Of a stretch of DNA of 64,000 bases, positions 37,001 to 50,400 are shown piece by piece. The number at the start of each line of letters is the position of its first letter. Position 1 is the stretch's first letter. The notes beneath the pieces are model-generated. The model saw only the letters and a list, made by a program, of their open reading frames with translations, did not search any database and was not told the DNA's origin. Location: the NCBI GenBank assembly GCA_023055355.1, contig JALJCS010000015.1, positions 13,436,501 to 13,500,500 on the forward strand, read 5' to 3'. The DNA is from Agelaius tricolor. Lineage: Eukaryota; Chordata; Aves; Passeriformes; Icteridae. Both the position numbers and the translations under genes were made by a program.

Positions 37001-38115
37001 TTAATCACTTCTCCACACAGAACAGCTTTTATCGCTTTCAGCTGGAGTAGTAGGTATGACTGGTGAATCTCTGTGAGGAACTGTATCTTTTCTAGCCTTT
37101 GTATCAAAGTTTGGATGGAGGAGATGGTGTGTTTTCCTGTACTGCAGATTTCCAGTGCAAGAGAGACCATCCTCAACCACAGACAGGAATTGTTGAGTGC
37201 CCACAATGAAAGAAGTGGTTGGAGGAAGTGATGCCAGTTCAAGGTGGGAGATTTCACAGGTTACATCTCAGGTCCCTCCTAGTGAATTTGTGTCTAATAA
37301 AGCGGGCTCAAAGCTGAAAGGAAGATTATGCTGATGGCAAACAAATCAGAAGTGGAGAGGTTGTGGCTAGACTGCATTTGGAGTGCTGGCCTGCCAGGAG
37401 CTCTGGGCAATTTTTGGGGCATGTGGAGGAGAAATCTTGAAATAACTTTTTAATGCTACTGCAAAGTCCTGTTTGGCTGTGCTGACCCAGCAAAACAGAG
37501 GCTGTAAACCCAGACACAGCTTTTTGTCCACTGCAGTGACAACTGCATAGCTCTGCAGCCCTCCATGTCTTATCACATGTCTTTGAGAGGGCAGTGGATT
37601 TAATAAAGACACTGGTCTTTCTGAAAAGCAGACTTCAAGCTTCACAGAACAAGCACTGGTGTTATTTGGGCTCTTGGTGCTTTTCTAAAAGTAGAAGATG
37701 CCCAAGAACTCATATCTGCAGCTGGTGCTTGCCAGAAATGCTTGTATCATCTATATGGATGAGTGGAGAAAAGGGGGGAGAGAGGGGGGAGAAAGGCCTT
37801 GGAGGGGAAACAACTGAGGAGATACAAATGAAAATTCAATTAAACAGAAGAGAAGGAAAATTCAAAGTAGCATTGACGCCCTGCTCAAGGCTGCTGATGC
37901 ATCTTGGTTTCATCTCTGAACCTAGTGAATGAAGGTGACAGTGAAGAAAATAAATTACCTCCCTGGAAGGAGCTGAATTAGATGACCAGGAAGATGAAAA
38001 CATTCAAATACAGATATTTCTCTATGATATGCCCAGGGCTTGTAACAAATTCAACCAGAACAATAGATCTTGGCCTTCTAACCATTCCAAAGCTTGTCCA
38101 ATATATGAGGTTTTT

Positions 38116-38195
38116 TGTTTGATTTGTTTGATTTGTTTGATTTGTTTATTTGTTTTGGTTTGGTTTTGGGGTTTTTTTAGATTTTTTTTTAAGGT
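38116..38195 (+). repeat. GATTTGTTT repeat and T/G-rich tract
   Basis: Three to four copies of the 9-bp unit TTTGATTTG grade into GTTTTGGTTTGGTTTTGGGG and runs of T. The tract contains no coding information. Confidence 0.85.
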
Positions 38196-41100
38196 CTCAA
38201 TTTATTTGCCTACTGGAAGACTTGAAATGGACAATGAATGTAATCCCCTGTTGCCTTCCATCCTTTGTAGCCATCAAAATGATGCTAATTGGACATATTA
38301 AATTCAGAATGGTGGCATTTTGCACTTGTTTTACATTCTGTGCTCAGTTATGCTGGTGTGCAATATAGAAAGTCATCTATTGTGGTTGTTCTGGTTGCTA
38401 CTGGTTTCCTGGTTTGTGGGAGAAGTGTCCAAATGTCCGTGTCATAAGCTGTTTTAGCAGAGAAGCTGAATGTTCTTTTCTCTTTTAAGATAAACTGCCA
38501 TTCCTCCAGAATGTGGTCGTCATCAATTTATTTCAGCTTTATTTTGCTCTTTGCCAGCTGTGTGAGGAGCATGTTCAATATAACCAGTCATTCCAATAGC
38601 CTAATTTCTCCCCTAAGTATTTTGCTTCTTTCGGGTTGTCACCACAATCCCATTTTAAAGCCTGCTAATAGTAATTGAAAGCCATTTTAAGCTTGCATGT
38701 AGTATCAGAGTTTGAGCTGTATTTTATTTCTGTAAAACAGAAATAATAGTTAGCTATGACAGATACTAGGAAGCTAAACAACAGCCAAGGCTACCACGCT
38801 TTTGGAAACCTACATTGCTAAAAGAAACTCACAATCCAGAATCCAGTGAAATTAACATGGATCTTCCCTAGGACTTCAGTGGGATTCTGATCAGGTTCTG
38901 AGTGCAAAGTGGGACCAGCAGTGGCCAGATGGAGGTTAGGGACAAAATAAGCAGGAGCTCTGCCTTTGCAAAGAGGGCTCCTGGGCCTTCAGCCTGTGTT
39001 TAAGATGATAGTTATTGATCCTTCTACAGAAAGCAAAGGGCAGTGGAAGTGAAAGGGTGCTGGCAGGGCGGGACTAAGCAGTGTTTAAACCAAGTAGTCC
39101 TCTGCACTACTTGGAAAAGGATACAGCTTTCTTGGGAAGGAGGAGTCAGCTGATTCTATCCGTTCAATTCCTCGTTCTTAATTATTTTGGCCGATATCAT
39201 CTATGTGCTAAGTCAATCCCAATGAATGGCATTTGAAACATCCCAATCAAAGTCATTACATTATCACATTCAGGCCAGGCTTTAAGTAAAAGAGATTTGG
39301 CTTGTTCTTTACACTGCTTGGCCCCTTTCCCAAATCTACGGCCATTATAACAGAGGATTATCTGCACTGGAGGTTTTCTTCATTTCCATTAGGAGAAAAA
39401 TTTCATTCAGTGCAGCAAGGGCAGCCTGAGATGGCAGGAGGAGATTGGCTCCATGCTGACGCCTTTGTTATCTGCTGAGCAGAGCCTGACACCCCCTGAC
39501 ACTGCCGGGGCCTTGGTGAGGGGCTGTTATTTATTTCAGTGTGTGGAACACATTGTGTTCTGAAAGGGAGGAGAATCAGCCCTTTATGAACAGGAGTCAC
39601 TGGGCAGCATAGTCACCAAGCTGCAGGAGCTGGGCTTTGTTGATATAGTTGGTTTTCAGCAAGCGCCTTTGTTGGGCTTATCTTTTCTTTTAGTCTGCAT
39701 CTCTTTGGTGGTGTTTAAGGTGGATCTAGACTCCCCTGTCTTTCCCAACCCCTCTGCCTTTTCTAAAACAAAAACACAGGGATAGGGACAGACTCAAATT
39801 TTTCAAGCTTACAGATCTCCACAAGGCCCCTTCGCTGAGATTCATACTTCTTATCTAGATGTGCCATCTGTCCTGCCATGGTTGCCTTAGTTCAAGAGGT
39901 TCCTCCAGTCAGTTTGCAGACCATGAATGACCCTACTGCATTGATAGGCATTGCTTGCTGGTTTTCAAGACTGCACTACACCCTTACAAAAAGGGCTGCT
40001 GCTTGCTGGTTGACATCAAAGTGGTTTGACCTCTGCATCACACAACTCCTTGTAGCACCCCCTGTGACATGTTTGCATTGAAGTGGATGCCAGCTGGTGT
40101 AGTGTCCTCATGTCTTCCTAGAGCCTAGACACTGCACACATATGGTGTGTTCCCCCCTCTGAGAGATGCCATATGAACAAAAGACAAACTAGTTTTGGAG
40201 CAGTGACCAGCCTACTGAATTCACTTAAGAGTCAAGAAAACCAGGAGTTTGGTTTTGGCATTAAACAGTGAACCAGCAGCAGTGTAGGTATGGAAACCAG
40301 GAGGAGTTTTTTTTCAGAGGTGTCACAGAAGCATTAACCTAGCTTTGCATGACACATTCATCATGCAATCGTCTCAACTTGGTCCACAGAGAATGTTCTT
40401 CAGGGGCTTGATCTTCCCAGAAAAGTCTTGGAAATATAAACCAAGAAGTGAATAAAGGAAGTCTCAGACTCTGCTCTGGACCAGTGGCTTGTAGGGCAGT
40501 TCCTCCAAGACACAAGCCCATAAGGGAAGAACAACTTTCTTTCTGCCAGATAAACAGACATCTGGTTCCAAGAGCCATCCAGTGGCTCTCTACGTGCAGC
40601 CACCTGCCCTTCCCTGTGCTGCCTCACATCCTTGCTGCAAGGCTCCAGGTGCAGCTGCTCTGCAGATCAGCTCTCAGGACCAAATGTGCCCTGCAAGCCT
40701 GCACCACACTTCAGTGTAGGGTCTGGCATGTGCCTTGTTTATGCTCAAGACTAAATTCACGTTGCTATCTTGTTAGGGTGGCTGCTAAGGTAGATTCACA
40801 GGGCCAGGTGTCGTCAACCAGTCCACCAAGTATTCTGAGGTCTTCAGCTGGGAATAAATTTAAGCATGAGGAGAAGAATGCATAAGCATGGAGATGACTT
40901 TTAACTATCTTTTTTATCCTAGAAACATGTTAACAGTAAAGCTGAAGGGGCAGTGGCCATAAGGAACAGCAGTAAAATGCTATTTGTTGCCCAAGATGGA
41001 AGTGTGACTTCAAACCCAAAATGAGAGAACTTACAACTGTAGATTTGTATTAAGATAACTGATTCAGACCTTGATGTCTCTGGGAACCTAGTAGATAAAT

Positions 41101-43965
41101 ATTTTGTGTCAGAGATAGCCAAACCAATTTAATCTGATATTGAACTTTCCATTTCCAGTTGATTTCTTACATTATGAATCTTTTAAGTAAATCTGTTTGT
41201 GGGTGCTGCAAAACATGGAGAAGCAGCTCTTATCACACCTGGGTTTTCAATGCCTGCACAGAACAAACTGGTAATGTCCTGCTCTGTTCCCACCTAGCTG
41301 ACGTGTGGGAGTTCTGGACTTTGGTCAGTCCAGGAACAGGAAGGGAAGTCTGTCCCAAAGGGTAGAAGTGCACAGTCCTGCATGCAGGAGTCTGCTGCAC
41401 ACTTGCAGATGCAATCAGGCTGTGCAAGAACATATTCCACAGTCCAGGAAACCCAGATTGGGGTGCAGCAGCTCAGCAAATTCATGAAGTACCAAGGCAG
41501 ATTTTATCCAATGGTGCTGTTTGATTATTTGTTGGTTTCGCTCTGATCAAATTTGCTTTGTTGCCACAAGAGTAAACATGGTACATGTGAAGCTCAGGGC
41601 CATGAGCCTGTATAAAGGGATAAGATAATGGCTGTTGCTTGAGCCTTTTACTGTCCTTGTAGTTAGAACAGTTATTGGAAGGCACTAATCCCTTTCTGCT
41701 GATTATTGACTTTTGAATGAATCCTCATACACTCTCCAGCAGCAAAACTTGTGGGTTTTCAGGCTCACTAAAGCTCAATAGAACCAAGACCTTGTCATTT
41801 ATTTTCACTGTTACTATTATTTTTCTATTTCAAAGCAGAGTTTTCTGCTGCAAATTTCCTACTGTTTGATCACAAAAGCAAGCAAGGGAAATTGTTATTT
41901 TTCATCCCAAAGCTTTTGTGCTTTTTACTTTTCTAATCCACGTGAGGCGACTTTGCTGGTCATTAGCCGAGTCAGTAAAGCGAGCTTTCTTTGTTGGATG
42001 AGAGCAGGGAAACATCAAGTGTCTGGTTCCATGGCAGCAATTTGCTCTTGAAATAAAGCAAGCGTTGATAAGTTGCTACCCTCAGCTATATTTGTCCTAG
42101 TAAATAAACATCATCAGGATTTGAGCACAAATACAAGTTGTTTTGCTCTGTTTAACTATTCTGAGATTGAGTTGGGCTAACAGAATTTCCTCTGCATCAG
42201 ATGGGCTTGTTCCATTGCAGCTCGTTTCGCTGATGATGTGTTTCTGCACACCTAGCCAAGGATGGATTTTTTAATGCATTGATCAGCAGAGCAAATATGC
42301 CTGGAATGCATCCCATTAATGTAAAGCAAGCAGTACATGCTTTGATGGGTTTGCTTTTTAGAGGCCAAGGTTTCTAGCAGTGGAATGATTTGCCTTTGCA
42401 GTGCCTGGGAATGGCGGATTTGCTTAGATGAGATAGATGAGAGGGTGCCGTGGTGTGCCAGCACTGGTCACGCAGGGGACATCACACCCTCAGTGCCCAC
42501 ACTGCCAAGCCAGCTGAAGGGCAGCAATGGATACGTGCTGGCTTAGGCAGGCCACAAAAAGCCCTTAGGATTTGTCATTGAGAGAAAGATTCAGTTTTCC
42601 AGGATACTGATAAAAATGGTCATTAACCCTTTGGCAATGGCCTGTTCAGCTTCAAAGTGAAATTGCTCACTTGAACCTCACAAAATCAGGATTGTGCTTT
42701 CTTCCCTGACAGGCAGCAGGATCCAAAATAAAATAAAGCAGCAGCAGGAGACCAAGTGAAACACAACACTGACATTTGTTCCACTTGGAGCAGTGGAGCC
42801 ACCGCTAATTTGGGCTGGAAGATTGGAGCACGTGGCAAGAGATGGTTTGATGGTTTCAGTAAATAAACATATTGGGTCAGTCTGTAGCTGCAGGTGCCAC
42901 ACATTCTACAGTGAGGTGAATCACAGCAGAAATACGCAAATTCCACCCCTTTGCCATTACAAAATTTCCCACAGTCTTTTCTAGAAAATTCAAAGGGATT
43001 ACACAGCTCCCAGACCCAATCCTAACATTTCATGGGGCTTTCAGCTGCTTTGACATGCTGCAGGATTTGCAGTGTCCATCACTCTCCCCACCCACTTAAA
43101 CAAACAGATATCCATACTCCAGCTGGCTGCCCCACCTGCTGTGCACCTGAGACCCAGAGAAAATGCTTTTCTTCACACTTCTGATTAGCAGTAATTAGAT
43201 TAGGGAAGTTCACAGTGATGGAGGAAGGCTCTCCTCCATGGAGAACCATCCAGTGGAAGTTAGTAAGGGATCAGGACAGCTCTATTACAGTGATTTGCCA
43301 GAGCACAAGCAAGCTGTAACCTGAGCAAGATCCCATCACACTAGGAGCTCTACATCCAGCACAAAGATATGTGCTCTCACTGATTCCCCCTGCTCCTTTC
43401 AAACCTCTCAATCAATTCCAATCCTTGTGCATTGGAAATGGTGAGTTCAAGTTTCAGTGAGTTCTGTCTCAAAAGTGAGCATCAGTTTGGTTCCTCAGGG
43501 ATGCCTGTCCCCAAGAGATGGAATGGGGAAGGTTTTTCTCCTCCACCACACCTTGTATAATTAGTCTAGGAGCTCAGTTCCTTTGAGGTATCCACCAGAT
43601 TTGCTAAAATTGGCCAAGAAACTGAAACATTACTGAAACAGGAGCAGGAGGATCATGCAGGAGCACGTGGGTGGCCATGCAGCAGGTGATGCATGGAGAA
43701 AGAGCAGACTGAGAAACACTTTGGGAGAGTTCTCACCCAGGTTTCCTAAACCACTGGACAGATATTAAACCCAATTTTTCTTATGTAAGTAGAGATACTA
43801 AAGCCACTCTGAAATCATTCTTCACTGAAGCATTTTTTACACAAGGAAAACTAATTCTGGGCTTATTAACAAGTGTCAATAAATAGAATCACGCTGATAA
43901 GCAGACACTGCTAATTGCCTGCTGTAGGATATCTGGGGAAGCAGAAAGCAGGAGCTGAATCTCCT

Positions 43966-44072
43966 GCACACTCGCTTACACCCACTCACACTCTTGCACA
44001 CCCACTCACACTCTTGCACACCCGCTCACACTCGTGCACACCTGCTCACACTTGGGCACACTCATGCGCACC
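43966..44072 (+). repeat. 20-bp minisatellite, about five units
   Basis: Units of CCCACTCACACTCTTGCACA occupy 43,981-44,000 and 44,001-44,020 identically. Units at 44,021-44,040 and 44,041-44,060 have two to four changes, and partial units flank them on both sides. The units diverge toward the right edge. Confidence 0.9.
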
Positions 44073-46924
44073 CTCCCCCTGCATCTCCCTGAAAAACAAC
44101 AGAAAAGCTCATAACCCCCTTCTGGCAGGGATCAGTTTTTTGCTGCTTTTAGCAGAGTTTCAGTATATTATTCTCCAATTTAGGCCAAATTGATAAGTGA
44201 AGCTGAAGATGGTTAAGATGCGTGTCAGAAGGAAATTGGTCAGAAAATGGCTGTCGGGTGGGTGTGAGCAGCGCGGCGCAGTGTAACTCACAACGCTCTG
44301 GCACTCAGTGGGAAAGCAAAATTGGTCTAAGTGAGAATAACTTACACAGATTTGGGGCGGGGGTGGATGTAGAAGTACAAACTCTGAAAACGGCCTTTTC
44401 TGAGAGGAGAAAAAAAGGAGAGGCTGGGGAGAGATCTGTTTGTGGTGAGAAGCGGGTACCAGCCGCCAGGAACAAAGGGCCCTGTTTGCAGGATGTGCCC
44501 TGAGGAAAATGCAGATTTCTTCCAGTCTCCCAGAGCTTCCTCTTTCTCCTCGTGTCCTGGGAGCCACCCACCCTGCCAGCCCTGCACCCAAGCAGAGTGC
44601 AGAAGGATTCTTGGGGTTTGTTGATTAAAACAAAGCCACCAGCAGTGCTGGAGGTGACTGGCAGCCCCCAGCCCATGCAATTTGGGTTTGTAGTTTCCTA
44701 AGAAAGGAAGGGTTCTCTTCAGTGCTGATTACTTTGGGGTAAAGAAAAGAGAATTGCTGTAGTGACAGAAAAACACAGAGCTTAGATTTTGTGTAGATGA
44801 CTTATTAGGTCAGAGCTGGAACATGCTTTGATTTGTATTCCTGATGATTGTACACGGGCACTAATTGGCCAAAGAAGCAAGGGATCTTTGTAGTTTAATG
44901 AGGAAAATACTGTGTAATGTGATGATTATTTTCTAATAAAAAAGCAGAGGAACAGAATGGGAAAGAAAACCTGTGTGTGAATACAGACTGTAATTTTAAT
45001 TAATATTTGCTTGTGCTAATCAGTTTCTCTGTTCTGCAACCAGCTGTTAGCCCTAAATGTGGCCTAATGTTATATAAATATTATAGAAATTAATATTTAA
45101 TATTATTTTATGGTTAATATTATATAAATATTTCCTTTAATATGCTAGCATTTTGCCTATGCATACTTTTTAGTCACATGTATGAGCTCATTTAAGCCAA
45201 CAGGACTGGCAATACTAGATGAATAAATGAAAATAACACCCATCCAGAGCATTTTCCTTAGTGAATCTCAGAGCACTTCACTGGTGAAACTGTAGCATTT
45301 GAAAGAACAGGTTGGTGCTTCTCTGAGTTGGAAGGACTGTTTGTCATGGCCACTTATGTTCCCAGGAAATATTCTTTGCTACCTTTGAGTCTTGGTGGAA
45401 ATGATTCTGAATCACTGAGCTTCCACACTGCATAGTGCTGTGACACTGTGCTGGCCTGAGAGCCTCCTAGCTGGTTACCTGCTGGATTTTGAGTAACAAA
45501 AAAAAATCCCAATCCCTCTTTGAAGCATAATCTAAGTAAATATTATTTGAAATGAAGAAGAAATAGGGTTGGTCATCTTTAAAACATAAAGGATTATTCA
45601 TTTCAGTTTGACAGCCGACATTTTGGAGCAGTCAGTGAACATAACTGGACTTCTAGTGCAGTAAATAATTTTGGTAGTTATCAATTTTATCTCGGTGATT
45701 TGTTTCTTAAAAAAAAAAAAACTAATGTTAAGCTTCTGTGGCTGTACTCTCATAATTTCAGTTGACTATGCTCAAAAGTCACTGCAGGGTTCCCACTCCT
45801 TCTGGTAAGCCTTATGATACCTCCTGAATTTTCCTTAAAAACTCCTGGAGGCATATGCACTTCGATTTGAGAAACCTCAATTCTAGAGCTTGTTTTTTTT
45901 TTTTTTAATAAAATCTCATCCTCTGTAGCAGCATAGAAGTTGACAGTGGACCCAAAAACCTTGAAAGAATTATGTGTGTTCATCATACTTTAATACAAGA
46001 GATTTGAGAAATGCAATTCTTAAATGCTTTAGAGCAGCAATTTCATATGATTCATCTCTTTAAACACCTGAAAATCTGCAAAACATCTCATAATCAAGAT
46101 TTTTTTTCTGACTTGTGTATATACCATAGCCAGTGACCATGGTGGTCTGGTTGTTATGTGTCATCCTGCCCTGAAAGTATTTTGCCTGGCACTGCCATGT
46201 GTCCTGGGGAGAAGGGCTCTGGTAATCCTGCTCAAGGCAAGAGATCTCTCTTTCTGACTCTTTGCCCTCTTGGTGTGGAAGTTGCAAAATTAATTTTTGA
46301 CCCTAAAAATGAGCGGTCCAGAGTCTGCACCCTCTCCAGGAACAGAGCTGTTGCATAAACACACACCATTTGCAGGCAGATGTTTTTTGAAATTGCTCTT
46401 TCAGAGTATGACTTCTTCCACGTAGCCCTTAAATTGTTAAAGTGGGAGTCATGCCTGCCAAAAAACCCCGTTTTAAAAATGAAAGGAAGGGAAGGGGAGA
46501 AACTTCATCCCCTTTGCTGGCATTTCAAAGAGGGCATTCCCTCTGAGAGGCAGAGCCAGAGCCGGGGCTGCCTCACTGACAGAACGGGGCCAAGGGCCCC
46601 CTGCATTCTGTTCAACAAGGAGGCATTTTGTGGACAGAGCTGCAGAAGTGTTAATTATCCAGATTGGGCAAGAGCAGGAGCTGTTTATTGAGCCTTGCTG
46701 CTTTCCCGCCCGAGCCGGCTCTGGATCCCCAGTGGAACCATTCATCAGCCTTTGACAATGACAGCGTGCTGCAGGGCTTTCAGAGCACAACAAGGATTTC
46801 CTCACAGCCCCGGGCCGCTGGAGCTGGCTCCCGGTACAGTACGGATCTGACAAAGGCAAGAGGAAAGAAAGTCACTTGCTAACACGTATTTCTCTTTCTG
46901 TACTGTATTGCTTTCTCTCTCCTT

Positions 46925-47065
46925 CTCATAGCACTTCACACAAGATAGAGGAGTGATGTTGTTTGTATTTTACAGAGGGGAAACTGAGGCCCAGAAGAGG
47001 AAAGCAACTTGTACAAGCTTTTTCAGCCAGTGATGGTCAGAACAAGGAGCAGGAGCACTAGCCAA
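46925..47065 (+). mobile_element. Ancient MIR-like SINE relic
   Basis: The block CTCATAGCACTTCACACAAG, then TATTTTACAGAGGGGAAACT, GAGGCCCAGAAGAGGAAAGC, AACTTGTACAAGC, and GTGATGGTCAGAACAAGGAG matches the order of the 3' half of MIR (tRNA-derived, LINE2-tailed SINE), including its typical 'gaggaaactgaggc' and 'aagtaacttg' signatures. Such copies in birds are very old and usually degraded, so the visible conservation of the core is noteworthy. The boundaries are approximate. Confidence 0.7.
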
Positions 47066-47375
47066 GTGCTAATTCCTTGGCAGAGCCATGCATTCATCCA
47101 GCTGTACTGAAAGCCACTGTATTTCCCTGCATTTGCACTGTGAGATACAGGCACTAATGCAAATACAGGGGATAATGCAAATTTTTACACCCCTGTGTCA
47201 TCATCTGTCAAGCTTCTACTTCCCTCCTCCTTCACTATGTCATTTACTTTAGGGACAGGCTGCACATGCCAGTACAGTGTACTTTGGGCACTACGTATAT
47301 TCATACCAGCCAGGCTCCAGTTTCACTTTGCACAGGCTTTTCTCCAAGGAATTTTTGCTGCTGTTGTTGCAAAAC

Positions 47376-47404
47376 ATTTTAATTAATCAGGAATTTTAAT
47401 TAAT
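47376..47404. promoter_or_regulatory. Paired homeodomain-type direct repeat
   Basis: ATTTTAATTAAT occurs at 47,376-47,387 and again at 47,393-47,404, separated by five bases. Each contains TTAATTAA-type palindromic cores, giving two similarly oriented sites about 1.6 helical turns apart. Binding is inferred. Confidence 0.35.
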
Positions 47405-50400
47405 TGTACCCTGCTGAAAATGCCCAGACAAAAGCACAAATACATGGAGACAGTTGCTCAGGTCAGAGCAGCCCATCTTTGGTTAGCTGTGTTTTCTCTG
47501 AGATCATGCAGTGTGATTACAGACACAGGCACAGGGAAAACTCTGAGTTCTGAATGGCACTTTAAAGTCTTAGAGAAATAGGGTGGTGTTTTTATCAAGG
47601 CAGGAAGCCTGTATTGAAGCTCTGATGGTGACACTGAGCTGGCATACTGCTTTGGGAAAGCTGTATCCCAAAAGGATTACAATGGCCTTTTTTCTAGTCC
47701 TCCAACTGCTTCAAACAATCATTTCACCGAAGCACTTCAAATGTTCTGTGTTTTCATAAAGCTGAAAATCAGGTCATTTCTAGACCAATTTCATGTGCAG
47801 TGAATGAATTAGCACAGCTGCTTATTTCCACCTTGGCTGAGCCCCTTCCTGGGGACATGTACACCTTGCAATATTACTGCTGACAGAGACCCCCTTGTTC
47901 AACATGTTTAAAAAAGAAAATAATCGCATTCTGGTCTTGTTATTTGTCATTTTGCTACAATGCCCAGTGAATTGTAGCACATTTTATACTGAGGTAATTG
48001 GAGTTTATTTGTCCAGTGATACACAGGCCTGGACCAGCACTCAGTACACAAACTGATTCACCTTTCTGAGCCTAAATGTCATTTTCTACCCCCTTAAAAT
48101 GATTTCATGCCTTGGTACACAGTCTAGACAACCCCCGGTACACCATGAATAATAGATCCCAAAAATCTGTAAAAGCTTTATTTATTTAAACAACTAAATA
48201 TTTAGAATTTGTTCATATTTACCTTCCTTCCCCTGCAGTAAAAGGTCTCCAAAGGATTTCCACCTTGTAAACCTGCTCTGAGCCAGATTTTCAGTGTGTT
48301 GTGTGTTTAAGGCCCACAAGTGAAGCAAACAGGATTTCACCCTTGGTGACTGCAGTCTTACCTCTTTCTGGAGAACCAGTGGCATGGATTGCATTTTTCA
48401 TCATAGAAGTGCCTCTTTAAAAAGCTAATGAGAAAGCCATGAAGTAAAAAATCCTGAAAATGTGTCTTTGCTCACAAAACCATCTAATTCCCCTGTTTTC
48501 TTCTAAATGCTCTCATGGGTCTCATGTGAACTAGTGCAGAGCATGGAGATCTGGGTTCTGCTCATGTCTTTCCCACAGACTCTCTGCTGCTTTTCCCCTC
48601 AGCACATGATGTGTCCTGCTGGAGAGCAAGTCCATGTGCACAGGGAGCTGTGCCCTCTGGAATGTGGCAGCCTTTCAAGGCTGGTCTCAGGCCTAGGGAT
48701 TTGTCAGCTTAGCAATAAGCAGATGTGAGATTCCAGTGACTCACTGTAGAGCAGAGGGGACAGGTGAGAGGGGAGGAACCCCATCTCAGGGCTTTCTTCC
48801 TCTACAATAATTTTGTTTTCTCCTGAGCTCTGTGTTTGCTCATAGGCTCAGCTGGCCAGGGCAGCTGCATCCCTGGTTACATCTGAGAGCTTTGAGATGA
48901 ACTTCAACAGGAGCAGGACCACAACCATTTTCTTGCACTGAGATGATTCCTTCTCTGCTGTTACTGATGTAAATCCACAGAGCTCCACGGATCTCAGCAG
49001 TGCTGCTTTGGAGGGTGAAAGCAAGGATGGCCATGTGCTGTAGCCTGGGGCTGATGGCTTACTCAAATTGATGAGCTCCTTGAGAAGATAGCCATAAGTG
49101 ACTCAGCTCTCAATCTGTTTAGACCAATTTCATGGACTGAGGTGGAAATTGAGCCTGAGTAAAGTTACTTCTCATCCCCCAGGTTATGCCTGGAAAGGTA
49201 CACTTTGCCTGTGCACATTTCATTGTCATAAGTGGTACCTCAGTGTCCAACCCCCCTGGCTCAGAACTGCTCAGTTAATAATTTATATCCTCTGAAGGCA
49301 AGGCTGGGCACCTCAGGGTTTTACTGTGCTGAGAGATTATTGTCCTGTTTCTGCAGACCACAGTTACTGCCTGGCATGCTTAGCTGAGCACATTCTTCCC
49401 AACACTGCCCAGGTGAGAGGTTTTACACCACCGGGGGAGAGGCAGCTTTGTCAGTGTGTTACACGGGCTCAGGCAGCAGCTGAGGCTGAGCTCACTCAGC
49501 CTTCTCCTCCACCGTGTGCCACGGATCCAGGCAGAGAGGGAGCTGATTGTGTGTCAGCAACGGGATCCCTGGGAAAAGGTGTCTAACTGCAGGATTAGTC
49601 ACGAGAGAAATTGCTGTGCTAAGCATTGAATATCTCTTGGCTCTGCAGATCTTTAATTTGGTGGTGGAGACGCAGGGGTGAGGCTGGAGCTGGTATTGTG
49701 ATGAGCAGAAAGTGAACAGGCAATTTGCCCAGGGCAATGGGCACAGGGAACAGCCCCTACCAGGTTCCTGCTTCCCTTTCAAAGCAGGTACTTTAAATGT
49801 TTATCATGCTGTTAGATAACAGAACTTACCTTCCATAGGGAGCACCACGGGGAAATGCAAAGGATTTCCTTTGAAAAAGAAATGTCGTCCTGAAGAGCTG
49901 AGGAGAGGAAAGGAGACAACATGTTCTTGTTACAGGATCTGTTAGAGGTGCAGAGGAGGGAGACAAGAGGCTGGTTTGGGGTAGTGCAGACTGCAGATGT
50001 TCGTGCACTGGCTGTGGGAGATAAGGAGAAGCATAAGCAGCAAACCAATTTCCCTGTGATCACCTCTTCTACCTGGCAGCCGAGCAAGCTGGGTTAGAGA
50101 GCAGACTGCAAGGCTCAAGGTGCCCCCCAGTCCTATACTTCTGGGGTGCCTGAGGCACAGAGCTCTTTTTTCTAAGGGAGGTGTTTTACATGTCCTGGGA
50201 ATCCATGCTATGTGAACGATGATACCTTGATTTTCCTATGGTCACTTTTCCACTTCCCCTATGGAATTTCCACTCATTGTCTCTTATACTATTTTAATGG
50301 GTTTTTGTAAACAATTGTTTTTGTTATTTTTCCCTGTACTTGATTTTTTTGCTCCTCTAAAACCATTTTTCTAGACATTTTGGAACTTCTAATATGTTTC

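Noticed and set aside
37300..37440. Possible further CR1 fragment (GGCTAGACTGCATTTGGAGT)
   Set aside because: One short block resembles the internal CR1 region, but the neighbouring conserved blocks and the tail are not recognisable.
45060..45132. AT-rich block with repeated TTATATAAATATT
   Set aside because: It resembles TATA boxes but lies in low-complexity AT-rich intronic DNA without CpG or initiator context.
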